From the IMG/VR virus record IMGVR_UViG_3300037245_000940, positions 1-57,686 of that record: a DNA stretch of 57,686 nucleotides, one strand, 5' to 3'. Below the pieces are notes generated by a model. The model was not told the DNA's origin. It saw only the letters and a program-made list of their open reading frames with translations, and ran no database searches. Position numbers and translations under genes: made by a program. Below are positions 34,048 to 41,843 of this stretch, in pieces. Source of the stretch: a virus. Positions within the stretch are counted from its first letter, which is position 1. The number at the start of each line of letters is the position of its first letter.

Positions 34048-34422
34048 ATGAACAAAAATCAATGCGACAGTTGCGATAGCACTAATACAAGGTCAACAGT
34101 TATAGATAATGTACTTAGACCCTATTACAAAGTATTATGCTTAGATTGTTTTCATAAGTTTGAAATACTCTTAACACCTGAAGATATAATATCATTCAAT
34201 GGTGATATAGGTTTAAAAGCTGTTAAAATAATAAAAATGGCTAAAAGTGGATTCAGGTTTATTCTTTATAAATTATTATTTATTTCCTTACTTGTTGCAT
34301 TTTCTTACGGATTACTCGGGCAGAATTTAAGCCTATCGTTTATTCTAGGCTTGGTTGTTATTTTAATTGTTTCCGATTTAATAGTTTTCGTTTTTAAAGA
34401 CGTATTTAAGCCGAAAAGGTAA
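34048..34422 (+). CDS. Zinc-ribbon membrane protein, 124 aa
   Basis: N-terminal CDSCDST...CLDCFHK zinc ribbon (residues ~6-38), then two hydrophobic segments (residues ~72-115). GGGAG ribosome binding site. Function unknown; the same plan of zinc ribbon plus membrane part is unusual for a phage accessory gene. Confidence 0.62.
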   Translation: MNKNQCDSCDSTNTRSTVIDNVLRPYYKVLCLDCFHKFEILLTPEDIISFNGDIGLKAVKIIKMAKSGFRFILYKLLFISLLVAFSYGLLGQNLSLSFILGLVVILIVSDLIVFVFKDVFKPKR

Positions 34423-34446
34423 AAGCAATATCGATGGGAGTAGCTA

Positions 34447-34620
34447 ATGAGTAAAGGACTAATACATATAGCCTTAAAAGTTGTTATTAGAAAACGTATA
34501 GTAAGTCTTTTAACCAGATTAAAAAACTTCCTATGCACACCAATGGTGGCATATAGGGTTATTATGTTAATAACTGCTTCAATGTTTTTTACTATTATGT
34601 TGATAAAAATCCATGCCTAA
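34447..34620 (+). CDS. Small membrane protein, 57 aa
   Basis: ATG at 34447 after GGGAG. Basic N-terminal half, hydrophobic C-terminal segment (residues ~36-54). Overlaps the next gene by 8 bases. Confidence 0.52.
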   Translation: MSKGLIHIALKVVIRKRIVSLLTRLKNFLCTPMVAYRVIMLITASMFFTIMLIKIHA

Positions 34621-34807
34621 CCCTATTCAATGCCCAAAGTGCAATGGGTATAATACAAAGGTACTAGCTAAACAGGATTTAAAGCATAGTGTTAGATACT
34701 CGATAGAATGTTATGATTGTAGAATCTTTGTCATAGTTGAGTACTTTAGAGGCACTGTTAGAGGTACAACAATAGCTGTTATAATAAAGGGAGAAATAGA
34801 AGTATGA
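34613..34807 (+). CDS. Small zinc-ribbon protein, 64 aa
   Basis: IQCPKCNGYNT...IECYDCRIF is a canonical two-pair zinc ribbon, similar to phage Lar/transcription-type small ribbons. Overlaps both neighbours. Confidence 0.62.
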   Translation: MPNPIQCPKCNGYNTKVLAKQDLKHSVRYSIECYDCRIFVIVEYFRGTVRGTTIAVIIKGEIEV

Positions 34808-35115
34808 CACTAACCAAAGGCAACACAGAAAACGATATTGCATTGTGCGATGTTAATAATCCAGGGTGTGAGACTTGTGAGTATATAAACCACAGTGTTG
34901 AGTGTGTAAGTAAGGGTAACTCTGGAACATATAACAATCATTTAGGTGTTTTTATAACTGCTTCATATGCAGTACATTTTAATAATAACCTTCAATGCAA
35001 GTTTTATAAACTACATATAGTTAATACCAACCGTTCATACCTATCTAAGCTATGGTCGTTTATCACTTTTCGAGGAACGTTACATGCACATGAAAGGGAT
35101 AGTAAGTTATTATGA
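34804..35115 (+). CDS. Hypothetical Cys-containing protein, 103 aa
   Basis: CDVNNPGCETCEY...CVSKG and a later CKFY may bind metal. No family recognised. 4-base overlaps. Confidence 0.58.
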   Translation: MTLTKGNTENDIALCDVNNPGCETCEYINHSVECVSKGNSGTYNNHLGVFITASYAVHFNNNLQCKFYKLHIVNTNRSYLSKLWSFITFRGTLHAHERDSKLL

Positions 35116-35378
35116 TTTTACTAAGCAAGTCATATTCAAGCAAATACGTCAAGGAGTTATTAAATACATCTGTAGGCGTTAGTCATTCAGTAGAAGAGAT
35201 ATTAATAAACACAGAAGAAACAACAGAAAGGTACCTATTAGATTGTTTATGTAAAGTTTGCAATCAAAACAGAGTAATTAGAACAATTAAGAAAGCATCC
35301 ATAAACAGCGTATCAGAAGGCTTTGAATCAGAAACAACAGAAGAGATATCAACCAAGTGCGACCATTGCAATAATTAG
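35112..35378 (+). CDS. Hypothetical zinc-binding protein, 88 aa
   Basis: CLCKVCNQN and a terminal CDHCNN give two Cys pairs around a helical middle. Ends at the second copy of the promoter repeat. Confidence 0.58.
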   Translation: MILLSKSYSSKYVKELLNTSVGVSHSVEEILINTEETTERYLLDCLCKVCNQNRVIRTIKKASINSVSEGFESETTEEISTKCDHCNN

Positions 35379-35417
35379 GCCAACATATTTTTTAAAAAAA
35401 GTGTTGACAAATGTTTT
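35379..35417 (+). repeat. 39-bp direct repeat spanning a promoter, copy 2
   Basis: Identical to 33668-33706. It begins at the stop of the upstream gene. Confidence 0.9.
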
Positions 35418-35432
35418 TGGATCGGGTATAGT
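35404..35432 (+). promoter_or_regulatory. Sigma70-type promoter
   Basis: TTGACA at 35404-35409, 17-bp spacer, TATAGT at 35427-35432. Transcribes the structured leader 35433-35723. Confidence 0.8.
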
Positions 35433-35723
35433 TGGGGTTCAATTCATGGTTCATTGTAAATGGTTAGAGCGGTAGAGTTAAAGAGACTTAGTTTTAATTT
35501 CTCATGAGTAGGGCGGGTATATGTATAGTCGGGTCTGATATAGCCTTTAGGTTGAACGTTGTCTGCTAAATGGATTACCGGTTCACCCATGGCGCAACCT
35601 AAAGAGAATAGCTGAGATATAGATTATGAATACTTTTAACTTTTGTTGATCCATTCTTGGAATAAGCCTGATTGTATGAAACACATATAGTTACGGCTTA
35701 TTTTCAGAATCAAAAGGAGGTAC
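35433..35723 (+). ncRNA. Long structured leader or non-coding RNA
   Basis: About 290 bases with no gene between a strong promoter and the GTG start at 35727. CTTTAGGTTG (35545-35554) pairs with 35595-35604, and AATAAGCC (35661-35668) with GGCTTATT (35695-35702). The long distance from promoter to start and the two perfect helices suggest a regulated leader or a separate RNA. Confidence 0.5.
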
Positions 35724-35726
35724 ATT

Positions 35727-36101
35727 GTGAAAGTCTATACCGGGCACCATGGAGCTGAAGAGGGTGAAGTATTTGTTTCTACCATAGGTGAGCCATTTAA
35801 ATTAGATGTTAAATGGAAAACAGTAAGATTTGGCGAACCCTACGAAAACTTTTACGGTCATAGTATTTGTGATTTCTTTGTTGAACTGTCTGAGGTTAAT
35901 GAACAGCAACAAGAAGTAGTTCTATCTGATATAAGTAAGCAAAAAGATAGCCTTACATATTATGATCGTAATGAGCTATTCTATCTTTGTCATAAGACTT
36001 ATGATGAACAAGATGATGATCCTAATTCAGACAGTAAGCGTTATTTATTGAAACAGATTAGACGTGAAATTAAACGTCGTGACGATGAAAATGATTGGTA
36101 A
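35727..36101 (+). CDS. Hypothetical protein, 124 aa
   Basis: GTG start after a near-perfect AAAGGAGGT. Acidic, with SDISKQKDSLTYYDRNELFYLCHKTYDEQ and a basic RRE-type end (KQIRREIKRRDDENDW). No family recognised. Confidence 0.65.
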   Translation: MKVYTGHHGAEEGEVFVSTIGEPFKLDVKWKTVRFGEPYENFYGHSICDFFVELSEVNEQQQEVVLSDISKQKDSLTYYDRNELFYLCHKTYDEQDDDPNSDSKRYLLKQIRREIKRRDDENDW

Positions 36102-36114
36102 AGGAGGTTACACA

Positions 36115-36129
36115 ATGCGCCGCACTTGA
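36115..36129 (+). promoter_or_regulatory. Possible four-codon leader peptide (M-R-R-T)
   Basis: A perfect AAGGAGG at 36101-36107 precedes ATG-CGC-CGC-ACT-TGA. Four bases later begins the hairpin 36134-36173. The arrangement resembles an attenuation leader with rare-type Arg codons, but could also be a decayed gene start. Confidence 0.35.
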
Positions 36130-36133
36130 ATTT

Positions 36134-36173
36134 AGCTTAACTACATACAACCCACACTGTATGTAGTTAGGCT
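36134..36173 (+). terminator. 16-bp intergenic hairpin
   Basis: AGCTTAACTACATACA (36134-36149), loop of 8, and its complement at 36158-36173 with one G-U pair. No U-run follows at once (TGCTTTAAG), so it may be a weak terminator or attenuator hairpin. Confidence 0.55.
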
Positions 36174-36194
36174 TGCTTTAAGAAGGAGGAAGAT

Positions 36195-36551
36195 GTGAGT
36201 GGTTATAGTGTTGTGAAGGTAGAATGGAGAACATCGGTAATTGAATGTTGCGATGGTATATATGGATACATTGGTGATTATTTATTTTTTACTATTGATA
36301 AACCTATTCTTAATCTTAATAATAAATCGCATTTCTTATCTTCGAATCTACCTGGTCATAGGTGGGCTGGTGATACCGTTAGTAGCAACAGCATCAAAGA
36401 ACTCCAATCAAAAGCCCAAGAGCTATTTGATAAGTTCATTAAGAGTATGATTGTGATTGAAGTTGATATTAATCTTGATGTTCCAGAAAGAAGCGATGAA
36501 GAGATAATAAAAGACTATAATGAGGTAATGGAGATTTTAAATGAAACCTAA
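36195..36551 (+). CDS. Hypothetical protein, 118 aa
   Basis: GTG start with AAGGAGGAAGAT before it. Alpha/beta protein with LQSKAQELFDKFIKSMIVIEVDINLDVPERSDEEIIKDYNE at its end. No family recognised. Confidence 0.62.
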   Translation: MSGYSVVKVEWRTSVIECCDGIYGYIGDYLFFTIDKPILNLNNKSHFLSSNLPGHRWAGDTVSSNSIKELQSKAQELFDKFIKSMIVIEVDINLDVPERSDEEIIKDYNEVMEILNET

Positions 36552-36738
36552 ACACAGCAACAAGAGCTTTGATGTTAGTGCTACGAAGGAAAATAGAACT
36601 ACTCAGTGCCCCTCGTGCTTTATACAACATAACTATGTAGCAAACTTCACAGACTTTAAAGAAAATATAATGTTTCATCTTGAAGAATGTTATATATGTA
36701 AACGTCAATGGATTCAAAAAGATATTAAGAGGAAATAA
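36541..36738 (+). CDS. Small zinc-finger-like protein, 65 aa
   Basis: CPSCFIQHNY...FHLEECYICKRQW: two Cys pairs and His. Overlaps the previous gene by 11 bases. Unknown. Confidence 0.58.
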   Translation: MKPKHSNKSFDVSATKENRTTQCPSCFIQHNYVANFTDFKENIMFHLEECYICKRQWIQKDIKRK

Positions 36739-36739
36739 C

Positions 36740-36964
36740 ATGGACCTATCATCAAAAACAAAAAGAAAACCATTCCATCCTCAAGATACACAGGACTTCT
36801 TTCTGAATAGCATAGCATTAGCTAAGAAGCTTAAGGTGCATTGCGGATTTAAACCTATTGTATCTATGAGCGCCGATTCATTGTACACTGTTCGGTGTAC
36901 TGTTTGCGGTAAACAGATATCAGGGAAAGATGAGAAGGAGATTGTTAGGTTATGGAACAAGTAG
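36740..36964 (+). CDS. Lar-like zinc-ribbon protein, 74 aa
   Basis: ATG 36740 after AGAGGAAA. The C-terminal VRCTVCGKQISGKDEKEIVRLWNK has the Lar (restriction alleviation) family look: a VRC-x2-CG pair followed by a helix ending WN. A second Cys (HCGFKP) lies upstream. The anti-restriction role is only inferred from that family. Confidence 0.55.
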   Translation: MDLSSKTKRKPFHPQDTQDFFLNSIALAKKLKVHCGFKPIVSMSADSLYTVRCTVCGKQISGKDEKEIVRLWNK

Positions 36965-37218
36965 TATATGCAGGAAAATCAGCTATTAGAGAAGAGCTAT
37001 TAATTAAACATAAAGAGATACATGATGTAAAAATAGTTTCTCCTTTTGATCCAAGCAGAGATACTAAATTTATAATATACGTAACTCAATACGAAGAATA
37101 CATTAGGTACAATATATTGCAAACATTAAGAGACTTATTACCTGTTGGGATACATCCTAGGTTATTGTTCTATACATGTATCGTAGATCACACTCCTAGC
37201 CGTGATTGGAGAATGTAG
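36952..37218 (+). CDS. Hypothetical protein, 88 aa
   Basis: Alpha/beta, with YVTQYEEYIRYNILQTLRDLLP in the middle. Overlaps the Lar-like gene by 13 bases. Unknown. Confidence 0.58.
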   Translation: MEQVVYAGKSAIREELLIKHKEIHDVKIVSPFDPSRDTKFIIYVTQYEEYIRYNILQTLRDLLPVGIHPRLLFYTCIVDHTPSRDWRM

Positions 37219-37278
37219 TATTGATACTAAGAAACCTTAAAAACGGTGCAACGTTCGGTGTATGTGAAAGGATAATAA

Positions 37279-37656
37279 ATGATTAACGGAAATTATGGAA
37301 AAGAATTAATACTAGACTTACATGATTGTGATATCACAAAATTTAATCGCAAAAGTCTTGATGAATATTTTAAAAAGATATGTAAAGAAATTAAGATGGT
37401 TCAGTGTGAAAGATATTTTTGGGATGATATAGGTGTACCAGTAGAAGAACAGCAAACATCAGCACATACGAAGGGCACATCTGCTGTTCAGTTTATATTA
37501 ACAAGCTCTATTGTAATACATACTCTTGAATTAATGAATGCTGCTTATATTAATATTTTTTCATGTAAAGACTTCGATGCTAAATTAGCAGAGAAATTAA
37601 CATGTAAATGGTTCAACTCTAGTAGTTGTAAATCAACTATAGTTGAAAGGGTTTAA
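37279..37656 (+). CDS. S-adenosylmethionine decarboxylase-like (SpeD family) protein
   Basis: 125 residues, the size of prokaryotic SpeD. KELILDLHDCD near the N-terminus is the first SpeD strand. GTSAVQFILTSSIVIHT (66-82) aligns with the SpeD self-cleavage and active-site region, placing Ser76 at the pyruvoyl-forming Ser, His81 at the proton donor and FSC (Cys96) at the catalytic Cys. The Glu normally before the Ser is Thr75 and the His after it is Ser77, so substrate may differ; SpeD relatives acting on ornithine or arginine are known. It is followed directly by the DUF3326 gene. Confidence 0.72.
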   Translation: MINGNYGKELILDLHDCDITKFNRKSLDEYFKKICKEIKMVQCERYFWDDIGVPVEEQQTSAHTKGTSAVQFILTSSIVIHTLELMNAAYINIFSCKDFDAKLAEKLTCKWFNSSSCKSTIVERV

Positions 37657-38646
37657 ATGTTAGGAATCTTTATTATACCAACTGGTATAGGTTCTGAAAT
37701 AGGTGGACATGCAGGAGATGCTAGCCCTTCTGCGAAACTTATATCATCTGCATGTTCTAAGCTAATAGTAAACCCTAACGTTGTCAATGCTTCGGATATC
37801 AACGAAATGGCAGATAACATGCTATATGTTGAGGGATCTATGATAGATAGATTCTTAAAGCTAGAAATCAATCTAAAAGAATCATATCAAAATAAAATAT
37901 TAGTAGTAGCAAATGGTCCGTTGACAAGTGATACTGTCAATGCTGTCAATGCTGCACGTTCAACAATAGGAATTGAGGTTTCTGTATTAGAACTTAAAAC
38001 ACCCTTAGTAATGAATGCTAATATAGAAAACATAGCTACAGGTAATGTTAGTGGTGTAGATTCATTAATTGAACAAGTTAATAAATATGAATTCGATGCA
38101 CTTGCTATTCATACTCCAATAACTGTTGATAGAAATGTAGCTCTAAATTATTTCAGAAACGGAGGTATCAACCCATGGGGAGGTATAGAAGCAATTGTAT
38201 CTAAAATGATTACAAGCAGACTAGATAAGCCAGTAGCACATGCGCCTATTGAAAGTATTAATATTGATGACAAAGAGTTATACTTTTTTAATGATACAGT
38301 AGATCCTAGAATAGCTCCTGAAGCGATATCTAATTGTTTTTTACATTGTGTTCTAAAAGGGCTTCACAAGGCACCTAAAATTGGTGGCATAATGTGCGCA
38401 CATGATGTAAAGTTCTTAATATCACCATATGGTTGTTTCGGTGAACCCCATAGAGCATGCGGAAGATTAGGAATACCTATAATAATGGTTAAGGAAAATA
38501 AAACAGTGTTAAATGACACTATGCCAAAAGATGGAATAATTTTTGTTGAAAATTACCATGAAGCTGCTGGTATTGTTCTTTCATTTAAATCTGGTATTAG
38601 TATTGAATCAGTAAGGCGTCCTATTAAGCAATTAGATGTTTTATAA
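37657..38646 (+). CDS. DUF3326 family protein
   Basis: 329 residues. The start IPTGIGSEIGGHAGDASPSAKLI, then NPNVVNASDINEMADNMLYVEG, NAVNAARSTIGIEV, INPWGGIEAI and VLKGLHKAPKIG match the full-length pattern of DUF3326, a family of unknown function known mainly from cyanobacteria and other cellular organisms. The conserved G-x-G and NPWGG stretches suggest ligand binding. The ATG directly follows the SpeD-like stop, so the two are co-translated. I know of no established role in phages. Confidence 0.78.
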   Translation: MLGIFIIPTGIGSEIGGHAGDASPSAKLISSACSKLIVNPNVVNASDINEMADNMLYVEGSMIDRFLKLEINLKESYQNKILVVANGPLTSDTVNAVNAARSTIGIEVSVLELKTPLVMNANIENIATGNVSGVDSLIEQVNKYEFDALAIHTPITVDRNVALNYFRNGGINPWGGIEAIVSKMITSRLDKPVAHAPIESINIDDKELYFFNDTVDPRIAPEAISNCFLHCVLKGLHKAPKIGGIMCAHDVKFLISPYGCFGEPHRACGRLGIPIIMVKENKTVLNDTMPKDGIIFVENYHEAAGIVLSFKSGISIESVRRPIKQLDVL

Positions 38647-38652
38647 AGTAAC

Positions 38653-40071
38653 ATGATATACAAAAAAACAATATCCTCTGAATCATGGCGCGCAACCCCA
38701 TCAACATACATATATAAAATCTTCGGTGGTCGATGGAAGCCCTACAAGCACTTAGTAGGTCCATTAGATTATGTAGGTCAGAAAGTATTAGAAGGTGGTG
38801 CAAGGATCATCATCAATATGCCTGCACAGTATGGCAAGAGCTATACTTTCTCAGTAGGCTTTACTTTATGGTACCTTGAGCACTTCCCAGAGCACCAAAT
38901 AGTACATACATCTTATGAAAGCACATTAAGTAGACGATTCAGCGCACAAGCTAGAGATGAGGCTATTAATAATGATCTTATTAATTTAACAATTAGCAGA
39001 GATAATAGATCGTCTTCAGATTGGCGTACTGCAATACCTAATGAAAAAGGAATATTAATAGATAGTGGTGGTTTTCGTTCAACTGGTATGGGTGGTGCTA
39101 TTTCTGGTATTGGTAGTAACCTAACTATAGTCGATGATCCGTTAAAAGGTATGCAAGAGGCATTATCAGATACCTATAGCGAAAATAATAAGTTGTTCCA
39201 CGAAGGGACGCTTGAGAAACGTTGTCGTAAGGGTGGCTCGATAATAGTAATCTGCACTAGATGGAGTGAAAAGGATTATTGCGAGTATTTAATAAAAGAA
39301 AATAGCGATGATTGGACAGTTATTAAGATCAAGGAGAAAGCAGAAGAGAACGATATATTAGGGCGCAAGGTAGGTGAATGTCTATGTCCTGATTTGCATA
39401 GTCAAGCCCGTGTGGATAAGCGTGACGATGGTTCGATAGTCTGGGTATCGATGAGCCAACAAGAGCCTACATCATTAGATGGTAACATATTTAAGCGTGA
39501 TAAGTTCCAAAGGTGGTTACGATTACCTGAATTCGATTTTACATTTATCAGTTGGGATATGAACTTCGGTAATCAAACTGATATGAGCGCCACTGATAGC
39601 GTAGTAGGTCAATACTGGGGTTATAAAGGCGCTGATAAGTATTTAATAGACAGGGTTAACTTAGTAATAGACTTTGCACAAACACTTCATATTGTAAAAG
39701 ATTTTAACATGAAGCATACTAAGGCTAGTATGAACTTGATAGAAAATAAGGCTAATGGTCCGGCTGTTATATCAGCATTAACTCGAATAATGAGCGGTCT
39801 AGTACCCTGGAAACCGCAAGGTAAGATGGTACAGGCTATAGCTACACAGCCGCATGTTCAAAGTAGCAATGTGTATATACCTGATTCAATAGAAAGCGAA
39901 TATATAACCGGCAGTGGTAGAAAAACTACGGGTTGTGATTGGGTTAATGAATTCTTAGATCAGGTATGCGGTTTTCCTAATAAGAAGCATGATGATGATG
40001 TTGATGCTTTCACTCAAGCTATATTAAAGATTGAGGAGTTGAAAGAATTCGGACAGATTATGATTGGTTAA
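38653..40071 (+). CDS. terL: Terminase large subunit
   Basis: 472 residues. ATPase: Walker A MPAQYGKSY (56-64), Walker B LTIVDDPLK, ICTRWSEKDY coupling motif. Nuclease: FISWDMNFG (first Asp), LIENKANG, and KKHDDDVDAFTQAI (metal-binding Asp residues). It powers DNA packaging through the portal and cuts the DNA. Meets a minus-strand gene end to end at 40068-40071. Confidence 0.93.
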   Translation: MIYKKTISSESWRATPSTYIYKIFGGRWKPYKHLVGPLDYVGQKVLEGGARIIINMPAQYGKSYTFSVGFTLWYLEHFPEHQIVHTSYESTLSRRFSAQARDEAINNDLINLTISRDNRSSSDWRTAIPNEKGILIDSGGFRSTGMGGAISGIGSNLTIVDDPLKGMQEALSDTYSENNKLFHEGTLEKRCRKGGSIIVICTRWSEKDYCEYLIKENSDDWTVIKIKEKAEENDILGRKVGECLCPDLHSQARVDKRDDGSIVWVSMSQQEPTSLDGNIFKRDKFQRWLRLPEFDFTFISWDMNFGNQTDMSATDSVVGQYWGYKGADKYLIDRVNLVIDFAQTLHIVKDFNMKHTKASMNLIENKANGPAVISALTRIMSGLVPWKPQGKMVQAIATQPHVQSSNVYIPDSIESEYITGSGRKTTGCDWVNEFLDQVCGFPNKKHDDDVDAFTQAILKIEELKEFGQIMIG

Positions 40072-40391
40072 TCCTTTTCTTTTATACCGCCCTTATAAAA
40101 GAATTCTTTCATCTCTTTATTAGCATTCAACTTAGTATCTATGTTTCTTCTCCATTCGCCCCTTGTCTTAACTCTCATTATGGTTATCAGCTCGTTACTA
40201 CCGTTTTCGAACAGAACTCTATATAGTCTGCTTTCATATTTAAGCAACCACCATGATCTATTCCAACTTGCTTGCTCTAAGAATAGAACTTCATTATTTT
40301 CTAATATCATAGATATTATATTGCTGATAAACTTATCTTCATCTTTTACGCCTACTCTTTGTCTTATTCTTTGTCTTAGGTGTTCACTCAT
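40068..40391 (-). CDS. Hypothetical protein, 107 aa
   Basis: LRQRIRQRVGVKDEDKFISNI at the start and WWLLKYESRLYRVLFENGSNELITIM look like a small beta-type toxin or RelE/barnase-like fold, but no catalytic pattern can be confirmed. Last gene of the minus-strand block. Confidence 0.6.
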   Translation of the reverse strand: MSEHLRQRIRQRVGVKDEDKFISNIISMILENNEVLFLEQASWNRSWWLLKYESRLYRVLFENGSNELITIMRVKTRGEWRRNIDTKLNANKEMKEFFYKGGIKEKD

Positions 40392-40408
40392 TATTATGTT
40401 CCTTCATT

Positions 40409-40639
40409 TTACAAGGTATCATTTAGTGCATTTAATGCAAGACTGCTTGCTACTTTATTAGTGCATCTATTCTTCTTTGCAAGCTTATAAGTAGCGCCCA
40501 CTATGGTTGCCTGTGCTATTCTAAGTCCATCACCAAAATTGTCAGTGCCAAAACTCATTTTTAGATAATATCTATCAAGATCAAGCTGTTTTAGAAGAGA
40601 TTCCAAGCTGTATGCTTTATCCGTGGTTATCTTTTTCAT
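40409..40639 (-). CDS. Hypothetical protein, 76 aa
   Basis: ATG 40639 shares its A with the upstream stop (TAATG) and follows GGAAGGG. Alpha-helical (ITTDKAYSLESLLKQLDLDRYYL; RIAQATIVGATYKLAKKNRCTN). Unknown. Confidence 0.58.
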   Translation of the reverse strand: MKKITTDKAYSLESLLKQLDLDRYYLKMSFGTDNFGDGLRIAQATIVGATYKLAKKNRCTNKVASSLALNALNDTL

Positions 40640-40845
40640 TATACCCTTCCCCTTTTCAAGCATTCTTCATGCCCAAATAAATCACTAATAAAAGTCCAAA
40701 ACGTACTGCCATGAAATTCACTTTTATGTTTCTCTGATTTACTTTGCCTAAATACCTCCATAGCGTGCTTATTGCACACGTCACAAGGCCCGAATTTTGT
40801 TGATGAATTGTTCATTGAGGTTAGCTTGTATTTATAGGTTGGCAT
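40639..40845 (-). CDS. Hypothetical Cys-containing protein, 68 aa
   Basis: ATG 40845 after GGGAGG. GPCDVCNKHAMEVFRQ and HEECLKRG resemble a zinc-binding site. Unknown. Confidence 0.56.
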   Translation of the reverse strand: MPTYKYKLTSMNNSSTKFGPCDVCNKHAMEVFRQSKSEKHKSEFHGSTFWTFISDLFGHEECLKRGRV

Positions 40846-40846
40846 T

Positions 40847-40993
40847 TTAAGATACCTCCCATTCATTTTTGCAATGATAATTTAAACACTGCGCTTTTTT
40901 AACAGGCAATCCACTATCAAGATAATAATTATAGTAAACAATGTTAGCGCATTTAGGACAGATAGCTTTTTTGATACCTTTATCCTGTTCCAT
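40847..40993 (-). CDS. Small zinc-ribbon protein, 48 aa
   Basis: AICPKCANIVYYNYY...QCLNYHCKNEW gives a two-pair zinc ribbon. ATG 40993 follows AAGGGG. Ends one base before the next gene's ATG. Confidence 0.6.
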   Translation of the reverse strand: MEQDKGIKKAICPKCANIVYYNYYLDSGLPVKKAQCLNYHCKNEWEVS

Positions 40994-41067
40994 AATGTAC
41001 CCCTTTTCATCGTTCATTAATCACTTAGCAAAGCCCCTGGTTTGCAAGGGTAAGGCTAAGGGGTTAA

Positions 41068-41292
41068 TCAGTTAAGCTTAATAAATGATTCTACAGTTTT
41101 GCTTGTATTGTATGTTTCACCTTCCTTTATAGATAAAAAATATTGATCAATATATACCATATGCTCATGATGGTATATATTTGTTTCAATATAATCATAA
41201 CCAGCGTCGCAAAGTGTTTCTGGAACAATGTAACAAATATTGATTTTAAAATACTGTCCATCGTAACTTACATTCGGATTATTCATATTCAT
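41068..41292 (-). CDS. Hypothetical protein, 74 aa
   Basis: ATG 41292 follows AGGAGC and lies behind the promoter at 41342-41370. Tyr/Ile-rich small alpha/beta protein (FKINICYIVPETLCDAGYDYIET). Unknown. Confidence 0.6.
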   Translation of the reverse strand: MNMNNPNVSYDGQYFKINICYIVPETLCDAGYDYIETNIYHHEHMVYIDQYFLSIKEGETYNTSKTVESFIKLN

Positions 41293-41341
41293 TTCGCTTG
41301 CTCCTCTTTGTGTGTTGTTCGTTTCCTTCATCATGTTTTAT

Positions 41342-41370
41342 AATTTATCACGGTTCTTTGAGCTTGTCAA
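41342..41370 (-). promoter_or_regulatory. Sigma70-type promoter, minus strand
   Basis: TTGACA (complement of 41365-41370), 17-bp spacer, TAAATT (complement of 41342-41347). Belongs to the duplicated promoter family also at 42147 and 14974. Confidence 0.8.
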
Positions 41371-41398
41371 CACTTTTTTTTATTTTATTTTAAATAAA
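41363..41398 (-). repeat. 36-bp direct repeat, copy 1 (promoter upstream part)
   Basis: Identical to 42168-42203, with similarity continuing about 10 bases further (TGTAAGGTG). It covers the -35 box and A/T tract of two minus-strand promoters. Confidence 0.9.
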
Positions 41399-41422
41399 GT
41401 GTAAGGTGCTGAAATTGCTAGG

Positions 41423-41830
41423 TTAAAACTTCTCTTTATATTTCTCCTGAACATCTTTAAGACCATCCCAGAACCCGATTTCATCATAATAAGCTGTCAA
41501 CGTTTTGAGCATTTTTATAGCTAGGCTGTTTGAATATCCGATCTTATCACAGTCTTTGTTCCCATCGTCTTCTTCTAAGCTTATTTGGTCGAGCTTATCT
41601 AGTACCCCTTTAGCTATCTTTTCGCTGTTAAATAGATGTGATACAGCTAACCCAGATTTTAAATGAGTTACATAAAAACCCTTTCTTAGAGTACCTCTTA
41701 TAGAATCTTTGCTATATGGTCTATTAACTGCATAAAATCCCTGGTTAGAAATTAAGCCCTCTACTTTTCCTTTTGTAGTATTTCCATCTTTATCCATCTC
41801 AAGAGCTACGCTTATTATATCTCTTTTCAA
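41423..41830 (-). CDS. Hypothetical protein, 135 aa
   Basis: TTG start at 41830 with GAAAGGG before it; ATG at 41797 is an alternative. KSGLAVSHLFNSEKIAKGVLDKL and an acidic middle. No family recognised. Separated from the upstream gene by a 12-bp hairpin. Confidence 0.58.
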   Translation of the reverse strand: MKRDIISVALEMDKDGNTTKGKVEGLISNQGFYAVNRPYSKDSIRGTLRKGFYVTHLKSGLAVSHLFNSEKIAKGVLDKLDQISLEEDDGNKDCDKIGYSNSLAIKMLKTLTAYYDEIGFWDGLKDVQEKYKEKF

Positions 41831-41843
41831 GGTGCGCCCTTTC

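Noticed and set aside
35433-35520. tRNA-like pieces (GGTTAGAGCGGTAGAG, GGTTCAATTC)
   Set aside because: They resemble D- and T-arm sequences, but no acceptor stem or anticodon arm can be assembled around them.
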